Below are positions 23,769 to 32,814 of a DNA stretch of 56,542 bases, in pieces (the first letter of the stretch is position 1; every line of letters begins with the position of its first letter). Source of the stretch: an uncultured bacterium (GTDB lineage: Bacteria; Actinomycetota; Coriobacteriia; Coriobacteriales; Coriobacteriaceae). The notes beneath the pieces are model-generated. The model did not search any database and was not told the DNA's origin. It saw only the letters and a program-made list of their open reading frames with translations. A program made the position numbers and the translations under genes. The stretch lies in the NCBI GenBank assembly GCA_905214615.1, contig CAJMMX010000002.1:1-56542 (forward strand), in the 5' to 3' direction.

Positions 23769-24566
23769 ATGACCGAAACCGCAGCCGCAGCTCCCGTCGA
23801 GACACGCGACACCAAACTCGAGATCATCATGGGCCGTGAGGCACTCGATAGACTCGCCAACGCCACGGTGCTGGTGCTCGGCTGCGGAGGCGTGGGCTCT
23901 AACTGCTGCGAGGCACTTGTCCGCGGCGGCATCGGTCATTTTGTGATTCTGGACAAGGATATCGTCGCGCCCAGCAACATCAATCGACAGGCCATCGCCT
24001 TTCACAGCACCGTCGGCAAGCGCAAGGTTGACGTGATGGAAGCCATGATCCACGACATCAATCCCGCCGCCAGCGTTATCAAGCGCACCGAATACCTGCT
24101 GAGCGACAACATCGACGAGTTCTTCGCGAGCGTTTCTGAGCAGACGGGTGGCAAGCTAGACTACGTCGTCGACGCCATCGACACCATCTCGGCCAAGCTC
24201 ACCATTGCCAAATATGCTCAGGACCATGACATCCGTTTGGTTAGCTCCATGGGCGGGGCCAACAAACTCCATCCCGAGTGCCTCCGCTTTGCCGACATCT
24301 TCGATACGGTACGTGACCCCATGAGCCGCATTATGCGCAAAGAATGTAAGAAGCGCGGAATCAAGAGCCTACACGTACTGTTTAGCTGCGAGGAATCGGT
24401 TAAGACACAGCCCCGCGATCCTTTCAACATCCACGAGCGCACCGAGCTGGGAACTGCCAGTTTTATGCCGCCCATCATGGGCCAGATGATCGCCGGCGAG
24501 GTTATCCGTCAGATCAGTGGCCGCGGCACCGAGCGCGTGCGCGCCGATGGCCAGCGCCTAGACTAG
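23769..24566 (+). CDS. tcdA: tRNA threonylcarbamoyladenosine dehydratase TcdA (ThiF/E1 fold)
   Basis: This ATP-dependent E1-like enzyme cyclises the threonylcarbamoyl group at A37 of ANN-decoding tRNAs. The 265-residue protein has the nucleotide-binding VLVLGCGGVGSNCCEALVR near residue 37, the family loop DKDIVAPSNINRQAI, YVVDAIDTISAKLTI, and the TcdA segment SSMGGANKLHPE. The length is typical. A GGAGG lies six bases before the ATG. tatD follows after 14 bases, so the two are probably co-transcribed. Confidence 0.9.
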   Translation: MTETAAAAPVETRDTKLEIIMGREALDRLANATVLVLGCGGVGSNCCEALVRGGIGHFVILDKDIVAPSNINRQAIAFHSTVGKRKVDVMEAMIHDINPAASVIKRTEYLLSDNIDEFFASVSEQTGGKLDYVVDAIDTISAKLTIAKYAQDHDIRLVSSMGGANKLHPECLRFADIFDTVRDPMSRIMRKECKKRGIKSLHVLFSCEESVKTQPRDPFNIHERTELGTASFMPPIMGQMIAGEVIRQISGRGTERVRADGQRLD

Positions 24567-24580
24567 CGGAGCGCGCCGAG

Positions 24581-25363
24581 ATGGAGCCCCGGTTATTTGA
24601 TGCACACTGCCATCTTGATCTAATGGCTCACCCGGACGCCGTTGCCGATGAGGCAACGGCGCTGGGCCTGATTCTATTTGACTGCGGCGTCGATCCGCAC
24701 GACTTTGCACGCGCCAAGAAGCGCGCCTGCGGCCGTTCAAATATCTTTGCCGGCATCGGCCTCCATCCCTGGTGGCTCGCCGACGGACGATGTGGCAACG
24801 CTGAAATCAATCTGCTTTGCGAAGTTGCTGCCCAAGAGCGCTATATCGGCGAGGTCGGGCTCGACTTTTCCGCTCGTTTTGCCGGAAGCGAGCCGCTACA
24901 AGCACAGGCATTTGACCGGCTCTGCGATGCACTCGCGCAGCACCCTCTTGCCGGGCGCGTGATATCAATTCACGCTGTTCGTTCGGCAGGAACCGTACTG
25001 AACGTCCTCGAATCGCATGGACCACTCATCCCAAACTCCGACTCCCCCGTTATCATCTTCCACTGGTTTAGCGGTACTTCGGACGAACTCGCCCGCGCGC
25101 GTAATGCGGGCTGTTATTTTTCCGTCAACGAACGCATGCTCGCGTCCAAACGAGGACGCGAATACGCACGACAGATTCCACTCGACCGTCTACTGCTCGA
25201 GACCGATGCGCCGGCCGAGCCAAACACAGAAACAAGCGCGCAGTCGCTCATCAAATCGCTCGCAAGGACCTCGATGCGCATTGCCTCACTCAAAAACTGT
25301 GACGCAAAGCGCATCGAGTCGGTAGTTTTAGCAAATGCGCACTCTGTTTTTGACCTTCGCTAA
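24581..25363 (+). CDS. TatD-family metal-dependent hydrolase
   Basis: This is a TIM-barrel metallohydrolase of 260 residues. It has the N-terminal HxH pair in FDAHCHLDLM, the metal glutamate in YIGEVGLDFSARF, histidines in VISIHAVRS and IIFHWFSG, and the terminal aspartate in LLLETDAPAEPN. TatD proteins are 3'-5' exonucleases or related phosphoesterases. The central part is somewhat diverged compared with TatD itself, so a different phosphodiesterase substrate is possible. It lies directly behind tcdA. Confidence 0.85.
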   Translation: MEPRLFDAHCHLDLMAHPDAVADEATALGLILFDCGVDPHDFARAKKRACGRSNIFAGIGLHPWWLADGRCGNAEINLLCEVAAQERYIGEVGLDFSARFAGSEPLQAQAFDRLCDALAQHPLAGRVISIHAVRSAGTVLNVLESHGPLIPNSDSPVIIFHWFSGTSDELARARNAGCYFSVNERMLASKRGREYARQIPLDRLLLETDAPAEPNTETSAQSLIKSLARTSMRIASLKNCDAKRIESVVLANAHSVFDLR

Positions 25364-25381
25364 CCACTGTGGGCAAAAATG

Positions 25382-25421
25382 CCAAGGGACATGCGAATCG
25401 CACAACGCAGTCCCTATTTTG
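25382..25421. terminator. Convergent terminator between tatD and the FGGY kinase gene
   Basis: AAGGGAC-A-TGCG pairs with CGCA-GTCCCT around a ten-base loop and is followed on the plus strand by ATTTTGG. It is imperfect but in the expected place. Confidence 0.5.
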
Positions 25422-25444
25422 GAAGGCAGTACAATTCGGCAGCA

Positions 25445-26962
25445 TTACACCAATTCGTGCATGAGATCACGGTTGCGTGCATACAATTCGTCAAAGATAT
25501 GACGACGCGACGCATATAGCTCGTGGGCAGCCATATCGGGCACGATTGTTTGTGCAACGCCAAGGACTTGGGCGAGTTCATCCCATGATGCATAGGCGCC
25601 ACCTGCGAGAGCTGCCATGATGGCATCACCGAAGCATGCGCCCACCGTAACCTTGGCAACCGAGACCTCGCGCCCGCATACGTCGGCGATAGCCTGCATC
25701 CAAACTGGATTCTTGGTTCCACCTCCGACAAGCATAATGCGCCCAATTGGCAGTCCATGCTCTCGCTCGATAATGTCGACATGGGATGCAACGGTATACG
25801 CGACGCCTTCCAAGGCGGCGCGAACCATATGGGCTCGCGTATGCCTTCCGGTCAGGCCAAAGAAGACGCCACGTGCCTCGGGATCGTTGAGCGGAGTACG
25901 CTCCCCCGCAAAGTACGGCAGGCACAGGAGCCCATCGGCACCCGGCGCCACATCGGCGGCATCATGCGCCATGACCGAATATGCATCGGGGCCACCGTGG
26001 CCCTCGGCCTCCACGGCGTCGCGATACAGCTCTTGGCGCAGCCACGATGTGAGTGCACCCGCCGTATTGGTCCCCGCGCAGATCCCGTAAGTTCCGGGAA
26101 TGATAAACGTCCCTGGCCACAGGCGGGCATCATCGACCATATGATCAGCTAGGTAGATGAAATACGCCGTGCTCCCCAACTGAACCATCATATCGCCGGG
26201 ACGAAATACACCCGTCGAAATGGCCTCGGCACCAGAGTCGCCCGTTCCCACTAAGACAGGTGTCCCTGCCGCGAGCCCTGTCGCCTCAGCCGCGCGCTGC
26301 GTAATCACCCCGGCAATATCGGTAGCCGACATTACCTCCGTCATCTGGTCAGGCCGGCAGAAACGAGCACATTCCCGAGCATCAACCCTCCAAGTGTAGC
26401 GGTCGTATAGGGGAAGAAAATCCTCCGCCAAGTAACGGTCCACCGTAAAACGCCCCGTCAACTTTGCGCATAGAAACGATGATGCCGTCAGGAACTTCGC
26501 GGCACGTTCGTGCACCTCGGGCATATTCTCCTTAAACCATAAGATCTTGGGAGCAATATCTGATGAGCAGGGATCGTGCCCGAAAAGTTCGCGTGCGCGA
26601 CCTGACCCATATTCGGAAAGGAGCTCGTCAATCTGCGGCTTCGAACGTGCATCGACTCCATACAAAATCGCGGGCGCCAGCGCGTTGCACTCGGTATCGA
26701 CCGGCACACAGTCGCAACCCAATGCGGAAAGGCCCACGCATCCGATCTGCGCCGCGTTAACCCCCGATCGCATCACCAGCTCGCGCGACAAGCGGCAAAA
26801 ATCGCCCCACCAAACTGCCTCAGCATCATGCTGGTACCATCCATCACACGGGTTGTCCGTCTCATGTCCACAAGAGGCTTGGCAAACGATGTTGCATCGA
26901 TCATCGATTAAAACGCCTTTAGAGGCGCTTGTCCCAATATCAATACCCAGATAGAGCGCCAT
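25445..26962 (-). CDS. FGGY-family carbohydrate kinase (xylulokinase-like)
   Basis: This 505-residue sugar kinase has two actin-like domains. It has YLGIDIGTSASKGVLIDD at the N-terminus (phosphate 1 loop), YGVDARSKPQ and QLGSTAYFIY, and the FGGY C-terminal block HMVRAALEGVAYTVASHVD and LVGGGTKNPVWMQAIADV. It phosphorylates a ketose or polyol; the order of motifs is closest to XylB-type kinases but the substrate cannot be fixed. It is the last gene of the long catabolic cluster, six bases after the BtpA gene, so its substrate is probably generated by the enzymes upstream. Confidence 0.85.
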   Translation of the reverse strand: MALYLGIDIGTSASKGVLIDDRCNIVCQASCGHETDNPCDGWYQHDAEAVWWGDFCRLSRELVMRSGVNAAQIGCVGLSALGCDCVPVDTECNALAPAILYGVDARSKPQIDELLSEYGSGRARELFGHDPCSSDIAPKILWFKENMPEVHERAAKFLTASSFLCAKLTGRFTVDRYLAEDFLPLYDRYTWRVDARECARFCRPDQMTEVMSATDIAGVITQRAAEATGLAAGTPVLVGTGDSGAEAISTGVFRPGDMMVQLGSTAYFIYLADHMVDDARLWPGTFIIPGTYGICAGTNTAGALTSWLRQELYRDAVEAEGHGGPDAYSVMAHDAADVAPGADGLLCLPYFAGERTPLNDPEARGVFFGLTGRHTRAHMVRAALEGVAYTVASHVDIIEREHGLPIGRIMLVGGGTKNPVWMQAIADVCGREVSVAKVTVGACFGDAIMAALAGGAYASWDELAQVLGVAQTIVPDMAAHELYASRRHIFDELYARNRDLMHELV

Positions 26963-26968
26963 AGGTGC

Positions 26969-27778
26969 CTACTCCCCTCGCGCCGTACGAGCGGCAGCCA
27001 TAAAACGAACCACCCGCTCAACATCAACCGGGGCATCCAGCTTTCCGTCGCGCTTTAAGCACGTGCCGACAAACGCGCCATCGTAGTGAGCAAATACGTC
27101 AGCCACGGTATTTTCGCGACAACCGGTGCCACATACCACGGGCACTTCGCCAACACGCTCGCGGACCTCGTCGGCAAGCTCGCCCGAAGCGCCACGACCG
27201 GCAGCCGAACCGCCGATGACTATCGCATCCGGTAGGCAATTAAAGAGAAGTGAATCGGCAATGTCCGCGGTCGTGCGGTCGTTGAGATAAACCTCGCCCT
27301 CGCTCGTGATGAAGTGAAAAAGCTTGAGGTCGTCCAAGCGCAGCGCCGCCTTGCGACGCATGGTGTGAGCGAAATCTCGGTTAATCAGCCCGAGATCACC
27401 GGCCCAGGCACCGCAAAAATTGCAGCGCGTGAACTGCGCGTCGACGGCAGCGCACAGCTCGATTGTGGCATCACCATCGTAAATTGCCTCAGCTCCCCAA
27501 GGAGTCGACAGATCATGGGACAGAGCCCCGATTACATAGCCCATCGATGCAAGGGTTGAGGGAGAAACATGCTGCTCATAGGGCATCGAGAGCTCATTGG
27601 TAATCAAAATGCCATCGACACCGCCCTGCTGCAACGCCTCGAGATCGCGCTTGGCGGCTTCCACGACCTGCGATACGCTTCCGCCCGGGTAATACAGCGG
27701 ATCGCCCGGCAGAGGACGCAGGTGCAGCATTCCGATAACCGGCTTTTCGTTCTTGAACATCGAAGTTAGAAACGACAT
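26969..27778 (-). CDS. BtpA/SgcQ-family TIM-barrel protein
   Basis: The 269-residue protein from ATG 27778 (AAGGAG six bases upstream) carries the BtpA pattern: KPVIGMLHLRPLPGDPLYYP, GVDGILITNELSMPY, and PDAIVIGGSAAGRGAS with GAFVGTCLKRDG. BtpA was linked to photosystem I in cyanobacteria, but in heterotrophs the family sits in sugar loci (SgcQ) and probably is a sugar-phosphate or nucleoside-processing barrel enzyme. In this cluster it lies between a YjbQ protein and an FGGY kinase. The function is not established. Confidence 0.82.
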   Translation of the reverse strand: MSFLTSMFKNEKPVIGMLHLRPLPGDPLYYPGGSVSQVVEAAKRDLEALQQGGVDGILITNELSMPYEQHVSPSTLASMGYVIGALSHDLSTPWGAEAIYDGDATIELCAAVDAQFTRCNFCGAWAGDLGLINRDFAHTMRRKAALRLDDLKLFHFITSEGEVYLNDRTTADIADSLLFNCLPDAIVIGGSAAGRGASGELADEVRERVGEVPVVCGTGCRENTVADVFAHYDGAFVGTCLKRDGKLDAPVDVERVVRFMAAARTARGE

Positions 27779-27811
27779 AACGTGCTCCTTCATAGGGTTA
27801 TTGCAGGGACG

Positions 27812-28240
27812 TTACTCCCCCAGCACCTCGACGTACACTTTTCGCTTCTGCGGACCGTCAAACTCCGCAAGATAGATGTTCTGGGCACTTCCGCACACGA
27901 TGTGGCCATCTTGGACGGGAAAGAAGCAACTGTTTCCACAAATCATGCTCTTGATATGCCCACAGGAGTTGTTACCGGTGGCTCCATAGCTCGGCAGGAA
28001 GTGTGCATGCGCATAGGGGGCATCGAGTGGGGCGATGCGATCAAGCGTCTCCATAAGATCCGTCTCCACGCAGGGCAGCCCCTCGTTTACCACGATTCCG
28101 CAGGTCGTATGCGACAAAATAATCGCCGCCAAGCCATTGGTCACCGAGCTGCGTTCGATGGCAGCGTGCACGTCCTCGGTAATATCGATGAACTGGTCCG
28201 GAGCAGTCGATAGATAGCTCAATGTCTCGAGCGTCACCAT
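27812..28240 (-). CDS. YjbQ/UPF0047-family protein
   Basis: The 142-residue protein has the YjbQ signature: FIDITEDVHAAIERSSVTNG, AAIILSHTTCGIVVNEG, the HAHFLPSYGATGNNS stretch and CFFPVQDGHIVCGSAQNIYL, ending FDGPQKRKVYVEVLGE. The conserved histidines and glutamate form a phosphate/metal pocket; the E. coli protein has weak thiamin-phosphate synthase activity. ATG 28240 or GTG 28246 could be used. It overlaps the preceding amidohydrolase gene. Repeated occurrence in sugar loci suggests a role on phosphorylated intermediates. Confidence 0.82.
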   Translation of the reverse strand: MVTLETLSYLSTAPDQFIDITEDVHAAIERSSVTNGLAAIILSHTTCGIVVNEGLPCVETDLMETLDRIAPLDAPYAHAHFLPSYGATGNNSCGHIKSMICGNSCFFPVQDGHIVCGSAQNIYLAEFDGPQKRKVYVEVLGE

Positions 28241-28242
28241 GT

Positions 28243-29103
28243 TCACTCATCCCCTTCAAGAAAACGCAGGGCATTACCCCAGTAGAGCCTTTCTCGCGCA
28301 TCATCGCGCATGGGCACGGTATCGAGCGCCCGCTTGAGTTTGAATGCACGGAAGCGCGGCGTATTGCTGGCGAACATCACTTGGTGCGATAGCGCGCGCT
28401 CATACCACAGCGGCCCCATATCGACCGTGAAAAGACGCTGCATCATCTCCTCGGGCGAATCGATGTAAGTGATAGAGGTGTCCGCGTAGCAGTTGGGATA
28501 CTTGAGCAGCATCGCCACGGTCTCGCGCACCCAGGGCCAGCCAAAATGGGTCAAACTAAAACGCACATTTGGATGCGTTGCGATTGTGTGCTCAAATGCA
28601 AGCGGGTTACTGCGCGAGAGCTCTGCGCCCGGCTCCCAAGACATACCGGCATGGAAAACCACCGGCTTGTTATAGCGCTCGCACAGTTCGTAAAGCGGCT
28701 CGGCCACAGCATCATCGGGGGCAAAACCCTGCTTTGCAGGATGCAGGCAAAGCCCCTTTGCCCCCAACTCGGTAAAGGCGCGCTCCAATTCGTCTGCGGC
28801 ACCGCTCACCTGCGGGTCTACGCTCGCAAATCCCCACAGACGATCGGGATGTGCGGCAACCAGCATGGCAATCTGGTCATTGGTGCCAAAGTGCCCTCCG
28901 CATGCCGTGGTTACATCGAGCGGCATGAGCACGCTCTTCTGCACATCGCAGACGTCCATCTCGACTTGAAGCTCATCCCAATCCATGGGGCCCATATGCC
29001 CCATACCAAATTCTCGTGACCAAAAACCGAATCCATCAGGCTCATCACCCGGCGTACAGATCTCGCCGTAGAGCATAGGATGGACCAACATGTCGATAAC
29101 CAT
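28243..29103 (-). CDS. Amidohydrolase_2-family protein with altered metal residues
   Basis: The 286-residue TIM-barrel protein from ATG 29103 (AAAGGAG upstream) aligns with the PF04909 family: a long N-terminal loop, LVAAHPDRLWGFASVDPQ, GAKGLCLHPAKQGFAPDD, KPVVFHAGMSWEPGAEL and FSLTHFGWPWVRETVAM. In active members the N-terminus reads D-x-H-x-H; here it is IDMLVHP, with Leu in place of the first His. The C-terminal metal aspartate region reads FASNTPRF, with Asn where GSD is usual. It may work without metal (as decarboxylase or lyase) or be impaired. It overlaps the YjbQ gene. Confidence 0.75.
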   Translation of the reverse strand: MVIDMLVHPMLYGEICTPGDEPDGFGFWSREFGMGHMGPMDWDELQVEMDVCDVQKSVLMPLDVTTACGGHFGTNDQIAMLVAAHPDRLWGFASVDPQVSGAADELERAFTELGAKGLCLHPAKQGFAPDDAVAEPLYELCERYNKPVVFHAGMSWEPGAELSRSNPLAFEHTIATHPNVRFSLTHFGWPWVRETVAMLLKYPNCYADTSITYIDSPEEMMQRLFTVDMGPLWYERALSHQVMFASNTPRFRAFKLKRALDTVPMRDDARERLYWGNALRFLEGDE

Positions 29104-29130
29104 TTCGTACTCCTTTCCAGGCATTTGACC

Positions 29131-29931
29131 CTAGTACGGCTCAAACGAACCGATCACTCGGGACGACAGCTCAGCGCCCGCCTTCATACACGCCGGAATA
29201 TCAAGGCCATCGATCACGCCCTTGGTAAACCCGGCGATATACGAGTCGCCGGCACCCACGGTGTTAACAACCTTCTCCGCCGGCACGATCCCGCACTCAT
29301 AGAAGCGCTCACCGTCATAGGCAATGCTTCCCTTCTCACCAAGCGTGGCAACTGCCACCCGCGGTCCCAGCTCCTGTACGTGACGTACCCAATCACGCAG
29401 CTCCGGAGTGTCCTCTTCAAACGACATGAACGCATAGTCAACGTAGGGAAAATGGTTCTCGCAGGCATATTCGGGATCCTGGCTGAACACCGAGAAGTCC
29501 ATAACCACCGTCTTGCCCGCATCATGCCATTCGGGCAGGAGGTCCAAACAATTGCCAAACAGGTCGGTGTGAATGATGTCATGTTCTAGGATAAACGCCC
29601 GGTCATCTTCATTCGGTCGATATGCCTCCATTACGCCATCGATTGCCTCGAGATGCACGCGATCGACGCCGTCTTTCAACGCCATGAGCATCACCGAGGT
29701 GTCGCCATCCTCCACCCGCAGATGTGAGATATCGAACCCCTCAGCGGCCAGCGCCTCCCTCATCTTGTCTCCGTACTCGTCCTTGCCGACAACCGACACG
29801 GCGGATACCGAAACGCCCATTCGTGCAAGATGGATACCCCAGTCAATGCCATTACCAGTCGGATAGAACACGCCGATGTTTTGATAGACGTCCGCACAGC
29901 AAAAACCAGCTGCGCACGCTTTAATACCCAT
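29131..29931 (-). CDS. PfkB-family sugar kinase, second copy of FrlD type
   Basis: The 266-residue kinase from ATG 29931 (GGAG six bases upstream) has ribokinase-fold motifs: PTGNGIDWGIHLARMG for substrate entry, VSVVGKDEYGDKMREAL, and VVNTVGAGDSYIAGF as the anion hole and catalytic aspartate. It is clearly related to the FrlD-type kinase 0.1 kb upstream but the substrate loop differs (PTGNGIDWG against PGGNAVNFA). A terminator hairpin separates the two, so this gene may be read at lower level or from another promoter. It leads the amidohydrolase-YjbQ-BtpA-FGGY half of the cluster. Confidence 0.82.
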   Translation of the reverse strand: MGIKACAAGFCCADVYQNIGVFYPTGNGIDWGIHLARMGVSVSAVSVVGKDEYGDKMREALAAEGFDISHLRVEDGDTSVMLMALKDGVDRVHLEAIDGVMEAYRPNEDDRAFILEHDIIHTDLFGNCLDLLPEWHDAGKTVVMDFSVFSQDPEYACENHFPYVDYAFMSFEEDTPELRDWVRHVQELGPRVAVATLGEKGSIAYDGERFYECGIVPAEKVVNTVGAGDSYIAGFTKGVIDGLDIPACMKAGAELSSRVIGSFEPY

Positions 29932-29948
29932 GGTCTTCTCCAATGTTC

Positions 29949-29982
29949 AAAAGGGGACCCACCACATGGCGAGCCCCCTTTT
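29949..29982 (-). terminator. Terminator between the two PfkB kinases
   Basis: AAGGGG-G-CTCGCC pairs with GGTGGG-T-CCCCTT around a four-base loop, followed by TTTT on the minus strand. It divides the catabolic cluster into two modules. Confidence 0.7.
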
Positions 29983-30052
29983 CGCGTTTCGCTTATTGTT
30001 TTGCATCGGCTGTCCAAAGCCTCATAGCCAGACCGCCGTACGCTTTCTTAAG

Positions 30053-30916
30053 CTATTCGACGATTGGTGCTCCGTGGCCCCAAGAACCTTCCATGCCGCA
30101 CACGGTCGAGGCAAACCCGGCAGCAAAGTCGAGCGCGCGCTCGATGGCCTCGGCGCCATCCTCACCACGCTTGGCGGAATCGAGATAGCACATCAAAAAC
30201 GAGGTGAGGAACGAGTCGCCCGCCCCCATGGTGTCCTTCATGTCCGTTACCGGTTTAGCCAGCTGGCGGTAATAACGCTCGCCGTCGTAAGCAATGCAGC
30301 CCTCGGCGCCCGCCGTAGCCGACACAAAACGCGGACCCAAGCCCTTCACCCATGCCAGACGCTCGCGGATCTCGTCCTCGCTCGCGGCATCCGCCGCACT
30401 AAAGAAAGCGAAATCGACGTAGGGCGCAATCTGCTCGTAGTACTCGTCGGTGGAGTCGTCCGAAAAGTCAAAAGAGACCGTGACGCCCGCAGCCTTCAGT
30501 TTGGGCAGCTCGCGCTCGGTAAAGCAATAGTTGCCCGAATGAACCACATCGAACTGCTTCATGTACGAAAGGTCAAAGCGATCGAGGACATAGCGCGCAT
30601 CGCCACGGATACCGCCCTCGTTGGAGCCAAGGAAGACACGGTCACCGTCAACGACGGTCACGCGAGCCGCTCCGTTCTCGCCAATCATCTGCTCGCACTT
30701 ATCAAGCTCGATACCCTCATCCTCGAGGCTTGCAATGACATGCTCGGCAGCGGCGTCATTGCCAAAAATGCCCATGTATGCGGAGCGTGCGGCACCGCAT
30801 TTCTTGGCATAAACGGCGAAGTTCACCGCGTTGCCGCCAGGATACATGGTGTGGATATGCTCGTAGCGATCGACGACGTTGTCGCCAAATCCGAGCGCGT
30901 TAACGTTAAATGCCAT
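30053..30916 (-). CDS. frlD: Fructoselysine 6-kinase FrlD-like (PfkB family)
   Basis: The 287-residue kinase carries FGDNVVDRYEHIHTMYPGGN with AVNFAVYAKKCGAARSAYMG, the ribokinase block FGNDAAAEHVIASLED, and DTMGAGDSFLTSFLMCYL as nucleotide/catalytic site. These resemble E. coli FrlD, which phosphorylates fructoselysine at O6. It stands next to a FrlB-type deglycase, the enzyme that uses the product. The amine moiety accepted (lysine or another amino compound) cannot be read from the sequence. A terminator follows. Confidence 0.82.
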   Translation of the reverse strand: MAFNVNALGFGDNVVDRYEHIHTMYPGGNAVNFAVYAKKCGAARSAYMGIFGNDAAAEHVIASLEDEGIELDKCEQMIGENGAARVTVVDGDRVFLGSNEGGIRGDARYVLDRFDLSYMKQFDVVHSGNYCFTERELPKLKAAGVTVSFDFSDDSTDEYYEQIAPYVDFAFFSAADAASEDEIRERLAWVKGLGPRFVSATAGAEGCIAYDGERYYRQLAKPVTDMKDTMGAGDSFLTSFLMCYLDSAKRGEDGAEAIERALDFAAGFASTVCGMEGSWGHGAPIVE

Positions 30917-30930
30917 GGCCTTTGTCCCTT

Positions 30931-31899
30931 CTAGTACTCGACAACACCCATATAGCGACGGAAATCGGGATCGTGATCAAACACCTTGCCGCGTGCAGCA
31001 CGCAGCTCGCAGTTCATGGCGTAGAACAGCACCGGGTCCAGATAGGCACGGACACTCGCCGGCACGGCTTCCATACCGTACTCCTTGGCATCGAGCACCA
31101 TCAGCGTATCGGTATGCGTCTTAAGGAACGCCAGGGCGCGCTCGTCCATAGCACGGCACTCGCTGGAGCCCATCTGCAGGAAGTAAAAAACGCCATCCTG
31201 AGTAGCCTCGAAGGGGCCATGGAAGTACTCGGCAGAGTGAATGTAGCTGCAGTGCTGCCACTGCATCTCCATAAGAGAGCAGATAGCGAAACCGTAGGTC
31301 TGGCTAAAGTTGGGACCGCTGCCCAGAATATAGAAGAACTCGTGCTCCTGGCAAAGCTTGGCAAAGCGATCGCCCAGCTCGGCATTTACCTTCTCGCGTG
31401 CCGGGGGAAGAATCTTATCCATCTCGGCGATACCGGCATACATATCGGCAAGATCGGCGTAGCCCTCCTGCTGATCGAGCAGCTCTGCCGCAAGCAACAG
31501 CGAAATGCCAGCGGGGACCTCGGCCTGCGGCACGCCCTCGCCCCATGGGTAGACCCACGTGGTCCACTTGCCGGAGTCAATCTTGGATCCAGCGTTGTCG
31601 GTCTGGGCGATCACCGTAGCGCCAGCAGCAAGGGCAATCTCGCAGCCCTCGACGACCTCGGGGGTATTGCCGCTGTGGCTGCAAGCGATGACCAGGGACT
31701 TCTCGCCCAGACGACGCGGACGCATAATGTCGAATTCACGCGCGGTATAGATATACGAAGTGAAGGTGGTAGCCTCGCGCTGCAGAAGCTCATGAGCCGG
31801 GATCAAATCGATCATGGAGCCACCGCAAGCAATCCAGTAGACGCTGTCGAACTTGCCCTTCTCGGCAATTGCCTCTTTAATCAGATCGTGTGCGTTCAT
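30931..31899 (-). CDS. frlB: FrlB-like fructosamine-6-phosphate deglycase (SIS domain)
   Basis: The 322-residue protein from ATG 31899 (AAGGAA upstream) has two sugar-isomerase domains: FDSVYWIACGGSMIDLIPAH, VIACSHSGNTPEVVEGCEIA, and EFFYILGSGPNFSQTYGFA followed by SAEYFHGPFEATQDGVFYFL. The end, DHDPDFRRYMGVVEY, is nearly the same as the end of E. coli FrlB (HNPDERRYYGGLVEY). FrlB splits fructoselysine-6-phosphate into glucose-6-phosphate and lysine. pgi, which takes glucose-6-phosphate into glycolysis, lies ~7 kb away. Confidence 0.85.
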   Translation of the reverse strand: MNAHDLIKEAIAEKGKFDSVYWIACGGSMIDLIPAHELLQREATTFTSYIYTAREFDIMRPRRLGEKSLVIACSHSGNTPEVVEGCEIALAAGATVIAQTDNAGSKIDSGKWTTWVYPWGEGVPQAEVPAGISLLLAAELLDQQEGYADLADMYAGIAEMDKILPPAREKVNAELGDRFAKLCQEHEFFYILGSGPNFSQTYGFAICSLMEMQWQHCSYIHSAEYFHGPFEATQDGVFYFLQMGSSECRAMDERALAFLKTHTDTLMVLDAKEYGMEAVPASVRAYLDPVLFYAMNCELRAARGKVFDHDPDFRRYMGVVEY

Positions 31900-31961
31900 A
31901 TCCAGTTCCTTTCTCGTTTGGCCCGCAATCAATGACATTGGCTGCGTGGCCGATAGTTGTT

Positions 31962-32813
31962 TTAGTCAATCAGATATTTCTCGAATGCGGCCATGTTCTT
32001 GGCATCTGCTGCTGCCGGGTCATCGTAGTAACGACCATCCGTGATTTCCTGGCCCAGCATGCCGTCGAAACCATGGGCGTTGAGCGTGGCGACGAAGGCG
32101 TCCATATCGTGCTTGCCATCGCCCCACACCAGATGGCCATACGGGTCGCCGTCGATAAAGTGCATCTCGTGAATTGCCCCGTCACCAAAGGCGGCAAACC
32201 AGTCCTCGAGCGTCTCGCCTGCAACGCCCATCGCGGTTGTATCAACCATGGGCTGTAAGTACGGGCTCGCGACCTCGTCAATCATGCGCTTCGCATCGGA
32301 AACCGTCGTCACAAGGTTGCTCTCCTCGGGACGCAGGCTTTCCATCGTAAGCACCAGACCGTGCTCGCCGGCATACTCCGCCAGAATGGACAAGTGCTCG
32401 CGGCTGCGCTTCCAGGCTTCCTCGCGGTCCTCGTCCCAGTCGCCCCAGCCCGAGTTGATGGACATACGGTCGCACCCAAGTACCTCGGCAAGTTCAATGC
32501 CGTGTTTAAAGTACGCCAGGCTGCGCTGTTCATGCAGCGGCTTGCGTGCGCAGTACTGCCAAGGATAGACAACATTCTCGGGGCACAGAGTACGATACCT
32601 AAGCCCACGGTCTGCAGCCTTTTTCGCCAGGACCTCAGCCTCAAAGTAGCCCGTATGGTCGAGCGTCACATGCGGCTCTGCACACCACAGCTCAATGGAC
32701 TCAAAGCCCAAGCGCTGCTGCACATCAAGGAAGTAATCGAGCGACCACATGATGTAGTGGATATTCATGCCCGCAATCTGCTCGCGACGCAGCGTCGGTT
32801 TGGATTCAGACAT
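31962..32813 (-). CDS. FrlC-like sugar-amine epimerase (AP endonuclease-2 TIM barrel)
   Basis: The 283-residue protein belongs to the xylose-isomerase-like barrel family: GFESIELWCAEPHVTLDH, the SLAYFKHGIELAEVLGCDRM helix, INSGWGDWDEDREEAW, VLTMESLRPEESNLVTTV with the metal glutamate, PMVDTTAMG and HEMHFIDGDPYGHLVWGDGK. This matches FrlC, which interconverts fructoselysine and psicoselysine. It lies 62 bases upstream of the FrlB-type gene. It probably epimerises an alternative Amadori sugar into the kinase substrate. Confidence 0.8.
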   Translation of the reverse strand: MSESKPTLRREQIAGMNIHYIMWSLDYFLDVQQRLGFESIELWCAEPHVTLDHTGYFEAEVLAKKAADRGLRYRTLCPENVVYPWQYCARKPLHEQRSLAYFKHGIELAEVLGCDRMSINSGWGDWDEDREEAWKRSREHLSILAEYAGEHGLVLTMESLRPEESNLVTTVSDAKRMIDEVASPYLQPMVDTTAMGVAGETLEDWFAAFGDGAIHEMHFIDGDPYGHLVWGDGKHDMDAFVATLNAHGFDGMLGQEITDGRYYDDPAAADAKNMAAFEKYLID

Positions 32814-32814
32814 C